From positions 1,116,001 to 1,180,000 of the forward strand of contig CAVVVI010000004.1 of the NCBI GenBank assembly GCA_963751795.1: a stretch of 64,000 nucleotides of DNA, read 5' to 3'. The position numbers and the translations under genes are program-made. Under the pieces are notes generated by a model that was not told the DNA's origin, did not search any database, and was given only the letters and a program-made list of their open reading frames with translations. Shown here piece by piece: positions 45,719-55,065 of the stretch (position 1 is the first letter of the stretch; each line of letters starts with the position of its first letter). The DNA comes from BOG-908 sp963751795 (GTDB lineage Bacteria; Pseudomonadota; Alphaproteobacteria; Acetobacterales; Acetobacteraceae).

Positions 45719-46936
45719 ATGCCGGCCAAAACCGCACCTGCGGCACTGTGGATTCTTCTGGCGGTCATCTTCGTCAACCTGCTCGGCTTCGGCGTCATCG
45801 TGCCGCTGCTGCCGTTCTATGCCCGCAGCTTCCAGGCGCCGGCCTGGCAGATCGCATTGCTGTTCAGCGCCTATTCGGTCGGCGCATTTTTCGGCGAGCC
45901 GCTCTGGGGCCGGCTGTCGGACCGGATCGGTCGCCGGCCGCTGCTGCTCTCCACCGTGGCCTGCAACTGCCTGTGTTACACGGCGCTGGCGTTCGCGCCC
46001 AATATAGAAGTCGCTTTCCTGGTGCGCATGCTGGGCGGCGCGGCTTCGGGCAATGGCTCGGTCATCCAGGGTTACATCGCCGACATCACGCCGGCCGAGG
46101 ACAGGGCCGGCCGCATGGCGTGGCTCGGGGCGGCCTATAATCTCGGCTTCATCGTCGGCCCCTCGCTGGGCGGCCTGCTGGCGCGCACGGATGCCGGGCC
46201 CGCCGGTTTCCGCGCGCCGCTGCTGGCCGCCGCCGGCCTGGCCGGCCTCTCGGCTCTGCTGATCCTGCTGTTCGTGCGCGAAAGCCGGCCCCGGCAGGCG
46301 GCTGCCGCGGCGGCGCCGGGGCGCTGGGTGATGCTGGGCACCGCGTTGCGCCATCCCGTCATCGCGCGCCTTCTGCTGCTGACGTTGCTGGCCGGCATCG
46401 CGTTCACCGGCATCGAGGCGACGTTCGGTTTCTGGGGCGCCCAGCGTTTCGGCTGGGGGCCGCGGCAGATCGGCTTCGTGTTCGTCTTCGTGGGCATCGT
46501 CGCCGCACTGGCGCAGTCGCAACTGACCGGCCGGCTCTCCAAGCGCTTCGGCGCGGCGCGCATGCTGGCGGCGGGCATGGCGCTCACGGTCTGCGCCACC
46601 GCGCTGCAGCCGTTCTCCACCGGCTTCGTTACCGCCACCGCGCTGATGGCGCTGATGGCGCTCGGCCAGTCCGTGGCCTTCCCCAACGTGGCCGCGCTGA
46701 TCTCGCGCAGCGCCGATCCGGATCATCAGGGCCAGCTGCTGGGCCTCAATAACGCCGTGGCCGCCCTGGCGCGCATCGCCGGCCCGTTGGCGGGGCAGCT
46801 GATGTTCGCGCACGTAGCCGTCGACGGCCCATTCCTGCTCGGTGCCTGTATCGTGCTGCCGGCCATCCTGCTGCCGCTCAAGGCGGGCCACGCTTTGCGC
46901 CGCAGCAGCCGCCACGCCGTGCTTGAACTTGCCTAG
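45719..46936 (+). CDS. MFS transporter, drug efflux (Tet-like) type
   Basis: 405 residues with about 12 predicted membrane helices. The loop 2-3 motif GRLSDRIGRRPLLLS and the first helix ending GFGVIVPLLPFYARSF are typical of the TCR/Tet drug:H+ antiporter group. The ATG at 45719 follows GAGG by seven bases; an earlier in-frame ATG at 45629 would add a non-hydrophobic 30-residue leader. Substrate unknown; probably proton-driven efflux or a sugar-like solute. It overlaps the convergent GNAT gene by 4 bp at the stop. Confidence 0.8.
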   Translation: MPAKTAPAALWILLAVIFVNLLGFGVIVPLLPFYARSFQAPAWQIALLFSAYSVGAFFGEPLWGRLSDRIGRRPLLLSTVACNCLCYTALAFAPNIEVAFLVRMLGGAASGNGSVIQGYIADITPAEDRAGRMAWLGAAYNLGFIVGPSLGGLLARTDAGPAGFRAPLLAAAGLAGLSALLILLFVRESRPRQAAAAAAPGRWVMLGTALRHPVIARLLLLTLLAGIAFTGIEATFGFWGAQRFGWGPRQIGFVFVFVGIVAALAQSQLTGRLSKRFGAARMLAAGMALTVCATALQPFSTGFVTATALMALMALGQSVAFPNVAALISRSADPDHQGQLLGLNNAVAALARIAGPLAGQLMFAHVAVDGPFLLGACIVLPAILLPLKAGHALRRSSRHAVLELA

Positions 46937-48027
46937 GGCGGCGCCCCGGCCATCTCAGGATTTTCCGCGGCAGTTGGTGCGAGGCTGCGCCGGCCGCTCC
47001 TGAGGCGACCCAGAGCATGGCGGGCCAGCTCGACCAATCCGGTGGGCGAGGCCGGGTTGATGACCAGCATGCCGATGCGCTGGCGCCGCGACGTGGCCCA
47101 CATCGCCTTGTAGTCATCGTCGCCGCGGCCGTAATCGATCTCGCGGACTTCGTCCTGATCGAGAATGTGGCGCAGCATCAACGCGCTCAGCACGTTGCCG
47201 GGGGCCAGCGCCTTGAACGCCTCGTCATAGGCCAGCTTCAGCACACCGGCCCAGGTGCCGTGCACCAGCCAGAGCTGCGCGGCCGCGGGCAGGCCTGCGA
47301 ACCGCAACACACCCAGGCGCAGCGACCCCTCCGCCGCGCAGGCCTGCATCAGCGCCGCGTTGAAGTGCGGATAGGGCTCGGGGCGCTTCCAGCTTGCCGC
47401 ATAGACGGCGTCGTAAGCCGCCAGCGCGGGGCCGAGCCCGGCGGTATCGCTGACCAGTTCGAAGGCGAAGCCGGGCTGGGCTTGGGCGCGCCTGGTCTGG
47501 CGGGTAACGGCCGAGCGCAGCCTTCGCGTGCGCTTGGCCAGGTAGGCTTCCCAGCCCAGCCCGGCCACGTCCTCGTACCAATTGCCGAAATGGTCGAAGC
47601 TGCGCAGGCGCAGGCCAGTCTGCGTCAGGCCGTCCAGCAGGGTGTCCCTCGCGGAATCGTCTGACGGCATGGCGTCCAGCCGCACGACCCCCGCGCGCCG
47701 CCAGCTGGGCGCCAGCGCCCTGCCCACGGTCAGCAGCTCGGGCGCCGTCAGGCCGGGCAGCAGCAGCGGACGCCATAGGCAGGTGTAGGGCGTAGTCAGC
47801 GCCGCAAGCGCACGGCCGCGCCGCAGCATCGGCAGCACGGCCAGCACACGGCCGCCCGCGGCGGCCACCTGGAAGCAGGGCGTGGCGCCGGCCGGCAGCG
47901 CGGCCTCTGCGGTGGCGCCATACCAGGCCAGGGTGGAAAACGCGTCCTGACCGAAGAGCGCCCGCGCGGCCGGCGGCAGCGCAGCCAGCGTGGCCGCCTC
48001 GGTGATCTCGACGCGCGGCTCAGCCAC
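46933..48027 (-). CDS. GNAT-fold acyltransferase, BioF2/FemAB-like (1)
   Basis: 364 residues. A BioF2-type acetyltransferase: KRTRRLRSAVTRQTRRAQ in the middle, YDAVYAASWKRPEPYPHFNA, then WLVHGTWAGVLKLAYDEAFK and RHILDQDEVREIDYGRGDDD YKAMW near the end. These proteins often sit in exopolysaccharide loci and may acylate sugars or cell-wall precursors. The GTG at 48027 overlaps the YdcF-like gene by 8 bp. Acceptor unknown. A second BioF2-type protein and the XrtA-associated FemAB-like protein lie nearby. Confidence 0.75.
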   Translation of the reverse strand: MAEPRVEITEAATLAALPPAARALFGQDAFSTLAWYGATAEAALPAGATPCFQVAAAGGRVLAVLPMLRRGRALAALTTPYTCLWRPLLLPGLTAPELLTVGRALAPSWRRAGVVRLDAMPSDDSARDTLLDGLTQTGLRLRSFDHFGNWYEDVAGLGWEAYLAKRTRRLRSAVTRQTRRAQAQPGFAFELVSDTAGLGPALAAYDAVYAASWKRPEPYPHFNAALMQACAAEGSLRLGVLRFAGLPAAAQLWLVHGTWAGVLKLAYDEAFKALAPGNVLSALMLRHILDQDEVREIDYGRGDDDYKAMWATSRRQRIGMLVINPASPTGLVELARHALGRLRSGRRSLAPTAAENPEMAGAPP

Positions 48028-48760
48028 GCAGCTTATACCAGGCGCAGCCGAGCCATTCGTGCAGCGCCCAATAGCTTTCCTGCCATGATGAGGCACGCGG
48101 GAGCAGGTTGCCGAATGTCAGCCGCGGCGTCACGTCCAGGTCGGTCGGCGCCGCAACGGCGCGCAGACCGGCGGCGCGGAACGCGATCAGCGCCCGGCGC
48201 ATGTGCCACGCGTGGGTGACCACGTACACGCTGTCGATCCCGGCCGGGCGCAGCAGCGCCGCTGAGCGCGCGGCGTTCTGCCAGGTATCGAGCGAGCTAT
48301 CCTCCAGCCAGAGCGGGGCGATGCCGAAATCATCGTGCAGGCTGACCGCCATCAGCGCCGCCAGGCTGGGCGCGCCGGGGCGGATGCGGCCGCCGGAGAC
48401 CAGCACGGGCAGCCCCGAGCGCCGCGCCAGCATGGCGCCGGCCCGCTCGCGCTCCAAAGTGAGCCGGCCCGCGGTGTAGCCGGCGCCGCCCGGCACGGCC
48501 ACTTCCAGCAGGTCGCCGCTGAGGATCACCACTGCGCCGGGGGGATCGGCGGCATCGGCCACCAAGGGCAGGCCGCCTTCGAGCGAGACGAGCAGGCGGC
48601 CGGAGACCAGCGGCAGCGACAGCAGCCAAAGCCCGCCAAGCCCCGCCCCGAGCAGCACGCGCCCGGCACGCCGGCGGTGCAGCACCGCGCCGGCGCACGC
48701 TGCGACCAGGCAGTTGAGCGGGGGCACCAGCAGCAGCGCGGGCAGATCGGCGATCGACAT
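48020..48760 (-). CDS. YdcF/ElyC family membrane protein (DUF218)
   Basis: 246 residues with two N-terminal membrane helices (about 5-24 and 30-50), then a DUF218 Rossmann-like domain: VVILSGDLL, LPVLVSGGRI, LEDSSLDTWQNA and VYVVTHAWHMRRALIAF. The family is linked to envelope integrity and polysaccharide precursors, with the active role unresolved. The ATG at 48760 gives a two-helix N-terminus; it overlaps the GNAT gene by 8 bp and diverges from the second GNAT gene over 134 bp. Confidence 0.8.
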   Translation of the reverse strand: MSIADLPALLLVPPLNCLVAACAGAVLHRRRAGRVLLGAGLGGLWLLSLPLVSGRLLVSLEGGLPLVADAADPPGAVVILSGDLLEVAVPGGAGYTAGRLTLERERAGAMLARRSGLPVLVSGGRIRPGAPSLAALMAVSLHDDFGIAPLWLEDSSLDTWQNAARSAALLRPAGIDSVYVVTHAWHMRRALIAFRAAGLRAVAAPTDLDVTPRLTFGNLLPRASSWQESYWALHEWLGCAWYKLRG

Positions 48761-48894
48761 GGCACGGCTGTGCCCGATCCACGGTGTTTGCGGAAGCGCC
48801 GCCGGCCCTGCCGCGTACCGCGTGACACGCCGAAGCGGTTTTTCCGGCCGGCCCACTCACCGCGCGATGCACAGTATGTTACAATGTCCGTACA

Positions 48895-49911
48895 GTGCAC
48901 CGTATCGCCATCCAGCCTTTAGGCAATTTGCAGGCGATCGGCCAGCGCTGGCAGGCGCTCGAACGGCACGCTGCCACCAGCTTTTTCACGAGCTGGACGC
49001 ATCTGGGCTGCCTGGCCGAACAGCGCTTTACCGGCGCACGCCTGCTCGCCGTCACGCAGGACGGGGCGGACGTGGCGCTGGCGCTGCTCGGCCGCGGCCG
49101 TGGCCGCTGGTGGCTCAACCAGACTGGCGACGCAGTGCAGGACTCGATCTTCATCGAGCATAACGGTGTGCTCGCCGCACCCGAAGCGCAGCAGAGCGTG
49201 CCCGCCGCCCTGCACGCGGCCTGCCGGCGCGGCGGCTTGGTGCTGTCCGGCATCGACGACGCCACGCTGCAGGCCGCCGGCCAGGCGGGCTGGCTGCAGC
49301 CGGCACAAAGCCGTTGGGCGCCCGCCATCCACCTGCACGCGCTCACGCAGCCCTATCTTGAAACGCTCAGCGCTAACACGCGCGCGCAGATCCGACGTTC
49401 CCAGCGCCTGTATGGCCCGGATCTCTCGCTGTCGCGGGCCGAAACGCCCGAGCAGGCGCAGGCTTATTTTGCCGCGATGGTGGAGCTGCACCAGGCAGCC
49501 TGGCGGCGGCGGGACCAACCTGGCGCGTTCGCCGAGCCGGGCGTGCGCGCCTTTCACACTGCCCTGATCGCGCGCGCCTGGCCGCTGGGGCAGGCCGACC
49601 TGCTGTGCATCACCGCCGGGCAGCGCCACATCGGGACGCTATACACGCTGATCCGCGACGGCACCGTGAACAGCTACCAGAGCGGCTTCGCGCCGGCCGC
49701 CGGGGCGCAGGAGAAGCCCGGCCTGGTGTGCCACGCGTTGGCCGTCGATTATTATCGGGCGCGCGGCGCGCGGGTGTACGACCTGCTGGCCGGCGCCGAT
49801 CGCTACAAGCGCAGCCTGGCGCAGGACGGGCAGATGCTGCACTGGGGTCGCCTATTCCGGCCCTGGTCGCCCGGTGGCCTCGTCGGCAGGGCCAGGCAGA
49901 AGCTGGCGTAA
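48895..49911 (+). CDS. GNAT-fold acyltransferase, BioF2/FemAB-like (2)
   Basis: 338 residues. The BioF2-like pattern includes TSFFTSWTHLGCLAEQRF, LETLSANTRAQIRRSQRLYG, HTALIARAWPLG and the final ARGARVYDLLAGADRYKRSL. GTG start at 48895; an ATG 13 bases earlier is out of frame. It is convergent with the exosortase gene, 23 bp apart. The neighbourhood suggests modification of an exopolysaccharide, but the acyl donor and acceptor are not evident from sequence. Confidence 0.75.
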   Translation: MHRIAIQPLGNLQAIGQRWQALERHAATSFFTSWTHLGCLAEQRFTGARLLAVTQDGADVALALLGRGRGRWWLNQTGDAVQDSIFIEHNGVLAAPEAQQSVPAALHAACRRGGLVLSGIDDATLQAAGQAGWLQPAQSRWAPAIHLHALTQPYLETLSANTRAQIRRSQRLYGPDLSLSRAETPEQAQAYFAAMVELHQAAWRRRDQPGAFAEPGVRAFHTALIARAWPLGQADLLCITAGQRHIGTLYTLIRDGTVNSYQSGFAPAAGAQEKPGLVCHALAVDYYRARGARVYDLLAGADRYKRSLAQDGQMLHWGRLFRPWSPGGLVGRARQKLA

Positions 49912-49934
49912 AGGCCGGCGCGTGGCGGTGTGCG

Positions 49935-51353
49935 CTACAGCTCGGTCTGCGCGGTGAGGAAGGCGCGCAACTGCTCCACGCCGTCGAGATCGGGCGACTC
50001 CAGCGTTACGGCGATGGCCAAGGGCGGCGTGCTGGCGTGGCCGAACATGTCGCGGGCCATGACCAGCCGTTCGCGTAACCCGCCGAGCACCTGGCGGCCG
50101 TCTACCCATACGGCGTAGGCGGCCTGGCGGTTGGTTTCGTGCGCGGTCAGCATCACCCAGGGCGCGCCGGACGGCGTGCGCCACGCTTCGCTGTCGATAT
50201 CGGTGCCGAGCCCGTCCAGCGCGGCCTTGCGGCCGGCCTCGAGAATGGCCGTAGGATTGGCACCCGACGGCAAGGTGGTGGCGATCACCCGCAGCCGCGC
50301 CGCGCCGCATTGCACCGTCTGCGTGCTGACCGCCCCCTCCTGCACGGCCCCGCGCGCCTCGCAGCGTGGCGGCACCACGATGCTGGGCACGATGGCAGCC
50401 AGGCCGGTGGAGGCTCTGGCGCCCAGCCCGCCGAGCACGAACGGGCCGGCATAGGCGACCAGGAGCACGGCTGCCGCGGCCAGGGCCACCCTGCCCGGCT
50501 GGCTTGTGCGCCCGGCCGGCCGGCCTGCCGGTGCTGAGCCCGCATCCTGCCGGAACGGCAGGCCGGCCAGCGCCAGCAGGATGATGACGAAGGAGAAGAA
50601 CACCCAGCCGTAGATGATGTGGTCCGCAACGCCGGCCTCGGCACTGCCGAGAACATGGCCCAGCAGCACGATGCCCAGGCCGCGCACGCCGTTGGCCAGC
50701 ACCGGCACCACGCAGGAAACCGCGATGAACGCCGCACGGCGCCAGGGCGAGGCGAAGATGGTGACCGCGTAGAGGACGCCGAAGGCCACCGAGGCGATCA
50801 GGAAGCGCAGCCCGGCGCAGGCTTCGGCGACGTAGAACACGCCCTCGGGGATAGTGATCTGGAACGCGTCGGCCTGGAACGGCACGTCCAGCAGCCGCAG
50901 GCCTGCCAGAATGAACCACGTCGTGAAATGCTGCAGCGCCGGGGTGAGGAACGCACCGAACGGCACCAGGAACACCAGATACAGGAATGCGGCCGACAGC
51001 GACCACCACGTGCGTGCGCCCACGCAGGCGATGATCAGCAACTCGGCGAGTGCGATTAGCGCGAGCTGGCGGCCCTCCATCACGCCGAGCCAGTAGGCGG
51101 CCAGCCACAGAAGGACGACCGGCACCGCGGCCAGTGCCGGCCACGCTGCCGGGTGCGGCACGTTGGCAGCGAAGGCGGCCCGGCGTTCCCACAGCAGCCA
51201 GGCGGTGATCGGCAGCACCAGCCAGCAATGCCCGTAGGCGGTGCTGGCGTTCCACACGGCGATGGCCGCGCTGACCTCCTGATGGAAGCCCAGGCCCAGC
51301 AGCACGAGGCCCGCGCCGGCCAGCAGCCAGGCGGGCCATGAAGGCGCCCTCAT
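49935..51353 (-). CDS. xrtA: exosortase A with EpsI-like C-terminal domain
   Basis: 472 residues. Exosortase A cleaves PEP-CTERM tails at the inner membrane and is required in exopolysaccharide loci. About eight membrane helices lead to the catalytic Cys C179 in AEACAGLRF, Arg R224 in NGVRGLG and His H245 in ADHIIYGW, all in the expected order. The C-terminal part (about 300-472) is the periplasmic EpsI-type domain (DUF3485), here fused to the exosortase. It overlaps the FemAB-like gene by 4 bp (ATGA). Confidence 0.92.
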   Translation of the reverse strand: MRAPSWPAWLLAGAGLVLLGLGFHQEVSAAIAVWNASTAYGHCWLVLPITAWLLWERRAAFAANVPHPAAWPALAAVPVVLLWLAAYWLGVMEGRQLALIALAELLIIACVGARTWWSLSAAFLYLVFLVPFGAFLTPALQHFTTWFILAGLRLLDVPFQADAFQITIPEGVFYVAEACAGLRFLIASVAFGVLYAVTIFASPWRRAAFIAVSCVVPVLANGVRGLGIVLLGHVLGSAEAGVADHIIYGWVFFSFVIILLALAGLPFRQDAGSAPAGRPAGRTSQPGRVALAAAAVLLVAYAGPFVLGGLGARASTGLAAIVPSIVVPPRCEARGAVQEGAVSTQTVQCGAARLRVIATTLPSGANPTAILEAGRKAALDGLGTDIDSEAWRTPSGAPWVMLTAHETNRQAAYAVWVDGRQVLGGLRERLVMARDMFGHASTPPLAIAVTLESPDLDGVEQLRAFLTAQTEL

Positions 51354-52390
51354 CCGACGCCGCGCACCAGGAACGGCCCGAGCACATTGGCGACCGGCAC
51401 CGGCAGCCGCTTCCAGGCCGCGACCATCAGCCGGTATTTCGGGTTGAGCGGATTGACCTCAGGGATCGACTGGCCGGGCGCCAGCAGGAAGCGGTAGGGC
51501 AGCGCTTGCGGCGTGAAGCCCCAATTCTTTTTGAACGCGAAAGCGCCCGTGCCTTCCTTGCTGCGTCCGAAATCGAACATGCGGCAGCCGCGCGCGGCTG
51601 CCTGGCGCATGACTTCCCAATACATGAAATCGTTGGCGAAGCAGGCGCGCGCCGCGCTGGTGCCGCCGCCGTAATACGGGATCACCTCGTCGCGCCAATA
51701 AAAGTTCATCACTGCGGCCACATCCTGGTCGCCGTCGCGGATCGTGGTGACGTCGAGCGATCGGCCGAACGCTGCGGCCAGCAGCCGGAAATAGCGGCGG
51801 GAGAATACCGGCGTGCCGAGATTGCGCACGCTCTGCGCATAGATCGCGTGCAGGCCATCGACGTCGCGATCCACGCGCGTGGCCAGGCCGCGATCGATGC
51901 CCTTGCGCACGCTGGCGCGCTGCTTGCGCGGGATGGCTTTCAAATTGGCGTCGTCGTCGCCGGTGATGGCGCGGCGGAACGTGACGTACAGGGCACTGCG
52001 TTCCTGCCAGCCCTCGCCCAGCCACTCCGGAGGCGGCGGCTGCAGAAAGCGGAACTCGCAGGAAGCGGCACCGAGCTTGGCCCGCAGCGCGCCGGCGGCG
52101 TCGGCCAAGGCGCGCGCGGCTTCCGCGCTGGCTGTCAGCGGGCCGCCATAGACGCAGAACGGATTGCTGATCAGCGAATGACCGAACAGGCGCGTGCGCA
52201 CCTGCACCAGCGGCAGCACGCCGACAATGGCGCCATCCTGCTCGGCGGTGAGGTAATGCGCCTGATGGCGGAACGCCGCTTCGATCACCCCGCGCCAGGC
52301 GGACTGATGGAAGAACGTGGCTTCCGGATGGCCCTGGACGAAGCTGTCCCAGGCGGCCGTGTGCGCGCCGAGCGGTTGGACCTTGATCAT
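51350..52390 (-). CDS. FemAB-like XrtA-system protein (TIGR03019 type)
   Basis: 346 residues, GNAT/FemAB fold. EATFFHQSAWRGVIEAAFRH, LKAIPRKQRASVRKGIDRGL, FNFYWRDEVIPYYGGGTSAA (approximately) and CRMFDFGRSKEGTGAFAFKK are the family's landmark segments. These proteins occur only beside exosortase A and are thought to act in exopolysaccharide modification or peptide-bridge-like transfers. It is coupled to the exosortase by ATGA. Start ATG 52390. Confidence 0.87.
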   Translation of the reverse strand: MIKVQPLGAHTAAWDSFVQGHPEATFFHQSAWRGVIEAAFRHQAHYLTAEQDGAIVGVLPLVQVRTRLFGHSLISNPFCVYGGPLTASAEAARALADAAGALRAKLGAASCEFRFLQPPPPEWLGEGWQERSALYVTFRRAITGDDDANLKAIPRKQRASVRKGIDRGLATRVDRDVDGLHAIYAQSVRNLGTPVFSRRYFRLLAAAFGRSLDVTTIRDGDQDVAAVMNFYWRDEVIPYYGGGTSAARACFANDFMYWEVMRQAAARGCRMFDFGRSKEGTGAFAFKKNWGFTPQALPYRFLLAPGQSIPEVNPLNPKYRLMVAAWKRLPVPVANVLGPFLVRGVG

Positions 52391-52453
52391 CGGCGGCCTG
52401 GCTGCCGAGGGCCGAAGGCGTGCGGCTGGCCGGTTGGAATCGGCGGCGGGCGC

Positions 52454-53323
52454 TCAGGCATCGAGGTGCTGCCTGAAAACGTCATCCACGCGGCTCCAGG
52501 CGAAATCGCGCAGCAGGCGCTCGATCCGGCGTTCGGTGCGGCCGATGTTCACGTAATGGCGGAAGCGCGCCATGCGCGGCGCCGCCGTATTGCGCGGCTG
52601 GCCCGGGTCGATCTCCCACGGGTGGGTGTAGAACATTCCCGGCTGCTCCTTGCCGGCGCGCCGCAGGCCGGCGCGGAACACGGCGTAGGGCAGCAGCCGG
52701 AAATAACCGCCACCCGCGCAGGGCAGGCTGCGGCCGGCCACGCGCACCGTGGTCATCGGGATTTCCAGCAACCGGCCGCCGGCGACGCGGTGCGGGCCGC
52801 GCGGTGCGTCCGGCATGCCGTACAGATCGTGACGGATCGGGTAGATGCTGGAGCTGTAGGCGTAACCCTCGTCGGCCAGCACCTCGAACGCCCAGGGGTT
52901 GCTGGCATTGATGGAGAAAGTGGGCGCGCGGTAGCCGCGGACATGCGCGCCGCCGACATCCTCCAGCAAGCGGCGTGCACGCCCGACATCGGCGCGGAAC
53001 TCGGCCGGGGTCTGTTCATGCGCCAGGCGGTGCGCGTAGCCGTGGCTGGCAAGCTCGTGGCCACCGGCCACGATCCGCCGCACCAGCTCGGGGTGGCGAT
53101 CGGCCACCCAGCCCAGCGTGAAGAAGGTGGCGCGCACGCCGGCGGCCGCGAACATGGCCAGGAACCGGTCGGTATTGGCTTCGACGCGGCGCGGCAGGGT
53201 ATCCCAATCCGCACGGTCGATGCTGCCGGCGAAAGCCTGCACCTGAAACCAGTCCTCGACGTCCACCGTCATGGCGTTCACGCCGGCGGTGGTCTCGCCG
53301 CCCAGCCAATCCTGCGCCTCCAT
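52454..53323 (-). CDS. XrtA-system polysaccharide deacetylase
   Basis: 289 residues of the NodB homology fold. The opening MTVDVEDWFQVQ (metal-binding Asp 21 and 24) and ATFFTLGW, then GGHELASHGYAHRL with the His-x3-His zinc pair, GYRAPTFSI and GGGYFRLLPY, are typical of the TIGR03006-type exosortase-linked enzyme. It de-N-acetylates or trims the exported polysaccharide. The ATG at 53323 with a GGGGTGGG upstream is used. Together with the FemAB-like gene it forms the middle of the leftward XrtA operon. Confidence 0.88.
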   Translation of the reverse strand: MEAQDWLGGETTAGVNAMTVDVEDWFQVQAFAGSIDRADWDTLPRRVEANTDRFLAMFAAAGVRATFFTLGWVADRHPELVRRIVAGGHELASHGYAHRLAHEQTPAEFRADVGRARRLLEDVGGAHVRGYRAPTFSINASNPWAFEVLADEGYAYSSSIYPIRHDLYGMPDAPRGPHRVAGGRLLEIPMTTVRVAGRSLPCAGGGYFRLLPYAVFRAGLRRAGKEQPGMFYTHPWEIDPGQPRNTAAPRMARFRHYVNIGRTERRIERLLRDFAWSRVDDVFRQHLDA

Positions 53324-53342
53324 CAGCCCACCCCTGCCCGCA

Positions 53343-55058
53343 TCAGAACGTCTTAAGCGCGCCGATAGTGATGGTCGATTGGTCGGTCGATTGGCTGCCG
53401 AAGCCGGTGGCGGCGAAGGACGAGCCGCTGACGTAGTAGGAGCCCACGAAGCGCAGATAGCCGGTGATCGCACGCGCAAAGGTTTTATTGAGGCCGGCGG
53501 TGACGCTGAGCGTATCGCCGGCGCCGGAGGCCACGAGGCCGTTCTGGTTGCTGCCGTATTGCAGCGAGCCGGTCAGCGAGAGCGTGTCATTCAGAAGATG
53601 CGTTTCGGTCACGCTACCGAAGATGCCGCTGGTGGTGACGGGCGCGAATGGCCCGACCTGACGGCCGACCGGTGTCGTCGTCTCGCGGTTGACCGACAGG
53701 GTAAGCGTGTCGAAATCGCCGATCCAGGACGCGGAGATATCGAGTCGGTTCAGCCGGTTGAGGTTCTGGTTGGCGCCGAAGAAATTGCTGCCGGAGAGCA
53801 GCGGCGCGGCTTGCAGCCCGGAAGCAGCCACCCCCGTAACGTCGTCGGCGCCGTCCAGCAGCGCATTCTGCTGCTCCTGCCCGAATGTGGAGATGCTTTC
53901 GGAGTAGCCGCCGAACACGCGCGTGCGGGGCGCGGCCTGGATGGAGAACTGCGCGAAGACCGAGCCAAAGCCGTCCACGTAGCGGTATTCGAGCGTGCCC
54001 GAGCCGCTATGAGCGAAGGTCAGCTTGACGCCGCCCGAGCCCACCGGCCCCACGTAGCGGTAGGCGCTTCGCGGGTAGTCGAGACTTTCATAACCGGCCT
54101 CGCCCAGCACGGTGAGCAGCCGGTTGACGGCATAGCTCGCGTCGTCGGTCAGCAGCACGCGCCGCCCATCCGCCGTCGGGCCCGATCCGGTAAAGAAGCT
54201 GGCGTCCACGCCCACCTTGTCGAGCAGGCGGCCGTAATCCTCGCCGGTGGTGAAATTGGCATAGGCACGCTCGGTGCCCTGCTCGGAATTGCCGAAGGCG
54301 CCCAGATTGCGGGCGAACTGGTTCTGCACGAAGGCGGGCTGATTGCCGGCGAACAGCGCGTTCAGCCCGCCCGGGCCCGAATTGATGCTGTCGCTGTAGC
54401 TGACGCCGACCTGCGCCGTGCCGGTGCCACCGAAATGGCGCGTGATGTAGGGAGAGACGGCGTAGCTGCTGACCGTCTCGCGCTCGGCGGGCGACAGGCT
54501 GACGGTGCTGGCCGGAGCGAGCCCGCCGAAGACGGCCTGCTGGCTGATGTTGCCGCGCACGTCGAAATACAGCCAGCCGGGCAGCAACGTGGCCAGGATG
54601 TCGCCCGCACCCTGCTCCTGCAATTGCGTGAAGCTGGTGTTTTTCGCGTAGATCTGCGCGATCGGGTGATAGTCGAGATTCACCTGCAGGCGTTGCGAGG
54701 TATCGGTGATGGTGATGCCGGGCTGGAATGCGGTGATGAAATCACTGCCGCCGCCGCGGCCGCCGGAGCCGGCTACCGCGCCCGCATTGTCGGTATAGGC
54801 TTCCGAGGCGCCGAACTGGCCGGTGATCTGCCATTGGGGTGTCGGGACGCCGGATGGTGACGCAGGTGCATCGCCCGAGGCGCGCAGCAAATGTTCGCGC
54901 AGATCGGAGGCGGGCGCATCGATGCCGGACCGCGGCAACGCCGTGTCGGGCGGCGCAGCGGGCGTGGGCAGGTCGGCTTCCTGCGCGCGCGCAGCCCCGG
55001 CCGCGAACAGGCCCGCCCCGGACAGGCCGAGGAGGAGCAGGCGCCTGGCTGTGGTCAA
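53343..55058 (-). CDS. XrtA-associated outer-membrane beta-barrel protein (TIGR03016 type)
   Basis: 571 residues from a TTG with GAGG five bases upstream; signal peptide ARRLLLLGLSGAGLFAAGAARAQ. The mature chain is rich in alternating beta strands with Gly/Asn/Ser turns and ends in phenylalanine (ALKTF), as outer-membrane barrels do. Proteins in this position are putative export porins of the exosortase polysaccharide system. An ATG at 55094 would overlap the previous stop and add a basic non-signal leader, so it is disfavoured. Eight bases separate it from the autokinase gene. Confidence 0.82.
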   Translation of the reverse strand: MTTARRLLLLGLSGAGLFAAGAARAQEADLPTPAAPPDTALPRSGIDAPASDLREHLLRASGDAPASPSGVPTPQWQITGQFGASEAYTDNAGAVAGSGGRGGGSDFITAFQPGITITDTSQRLQVNLDYHPIAQIYAKNTSFTQLQEQGAGDILATLLPGWLYFDVRGNISQQAVFGGLAPASTVSLSPAERETVSSYAVSPYITRHFGGTGTAQVGVSYSDSINSGPGGLNALFAGNQPAFVQNQFARNLGAFGNSEQGTERAYANFTTGEDYGRLLDKVGVDASFFTGSGPTADGRRVLLTDDASYAVNRLLTVLGEAGYESLDYPRSAYRYVGPVGSGGVKLTFAHSGSGTLEYRYVDGFGSVFAQFSIQAAPRTRVFGGYSESISTFGQEQQNALLDGADDVTGVAASGLQAAPLLSGSNFFGANQNLNRLNRLDISASWIGDFDTLTLSVNRETTTPVGRQVGPFAPVTTSGIFGSVTETHLLNDTLSLTGSLQYGSNQNGLVASGAGDTLSVTAGLNKTFARAITGYLRFVGSYYVSGSSFAATGFGSQSTDQSTITIGALKTF

Positions 55059-55065
55059 GCCAGCC

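Noticed and set aside
48867..48899. Imperfect inverted repeat TGCACAGTA / TACAGTGCA between two divergent genes
   Set aside because: The arms mismatch in the centre and the pair overlaps the start codon; too weak to call an operator.
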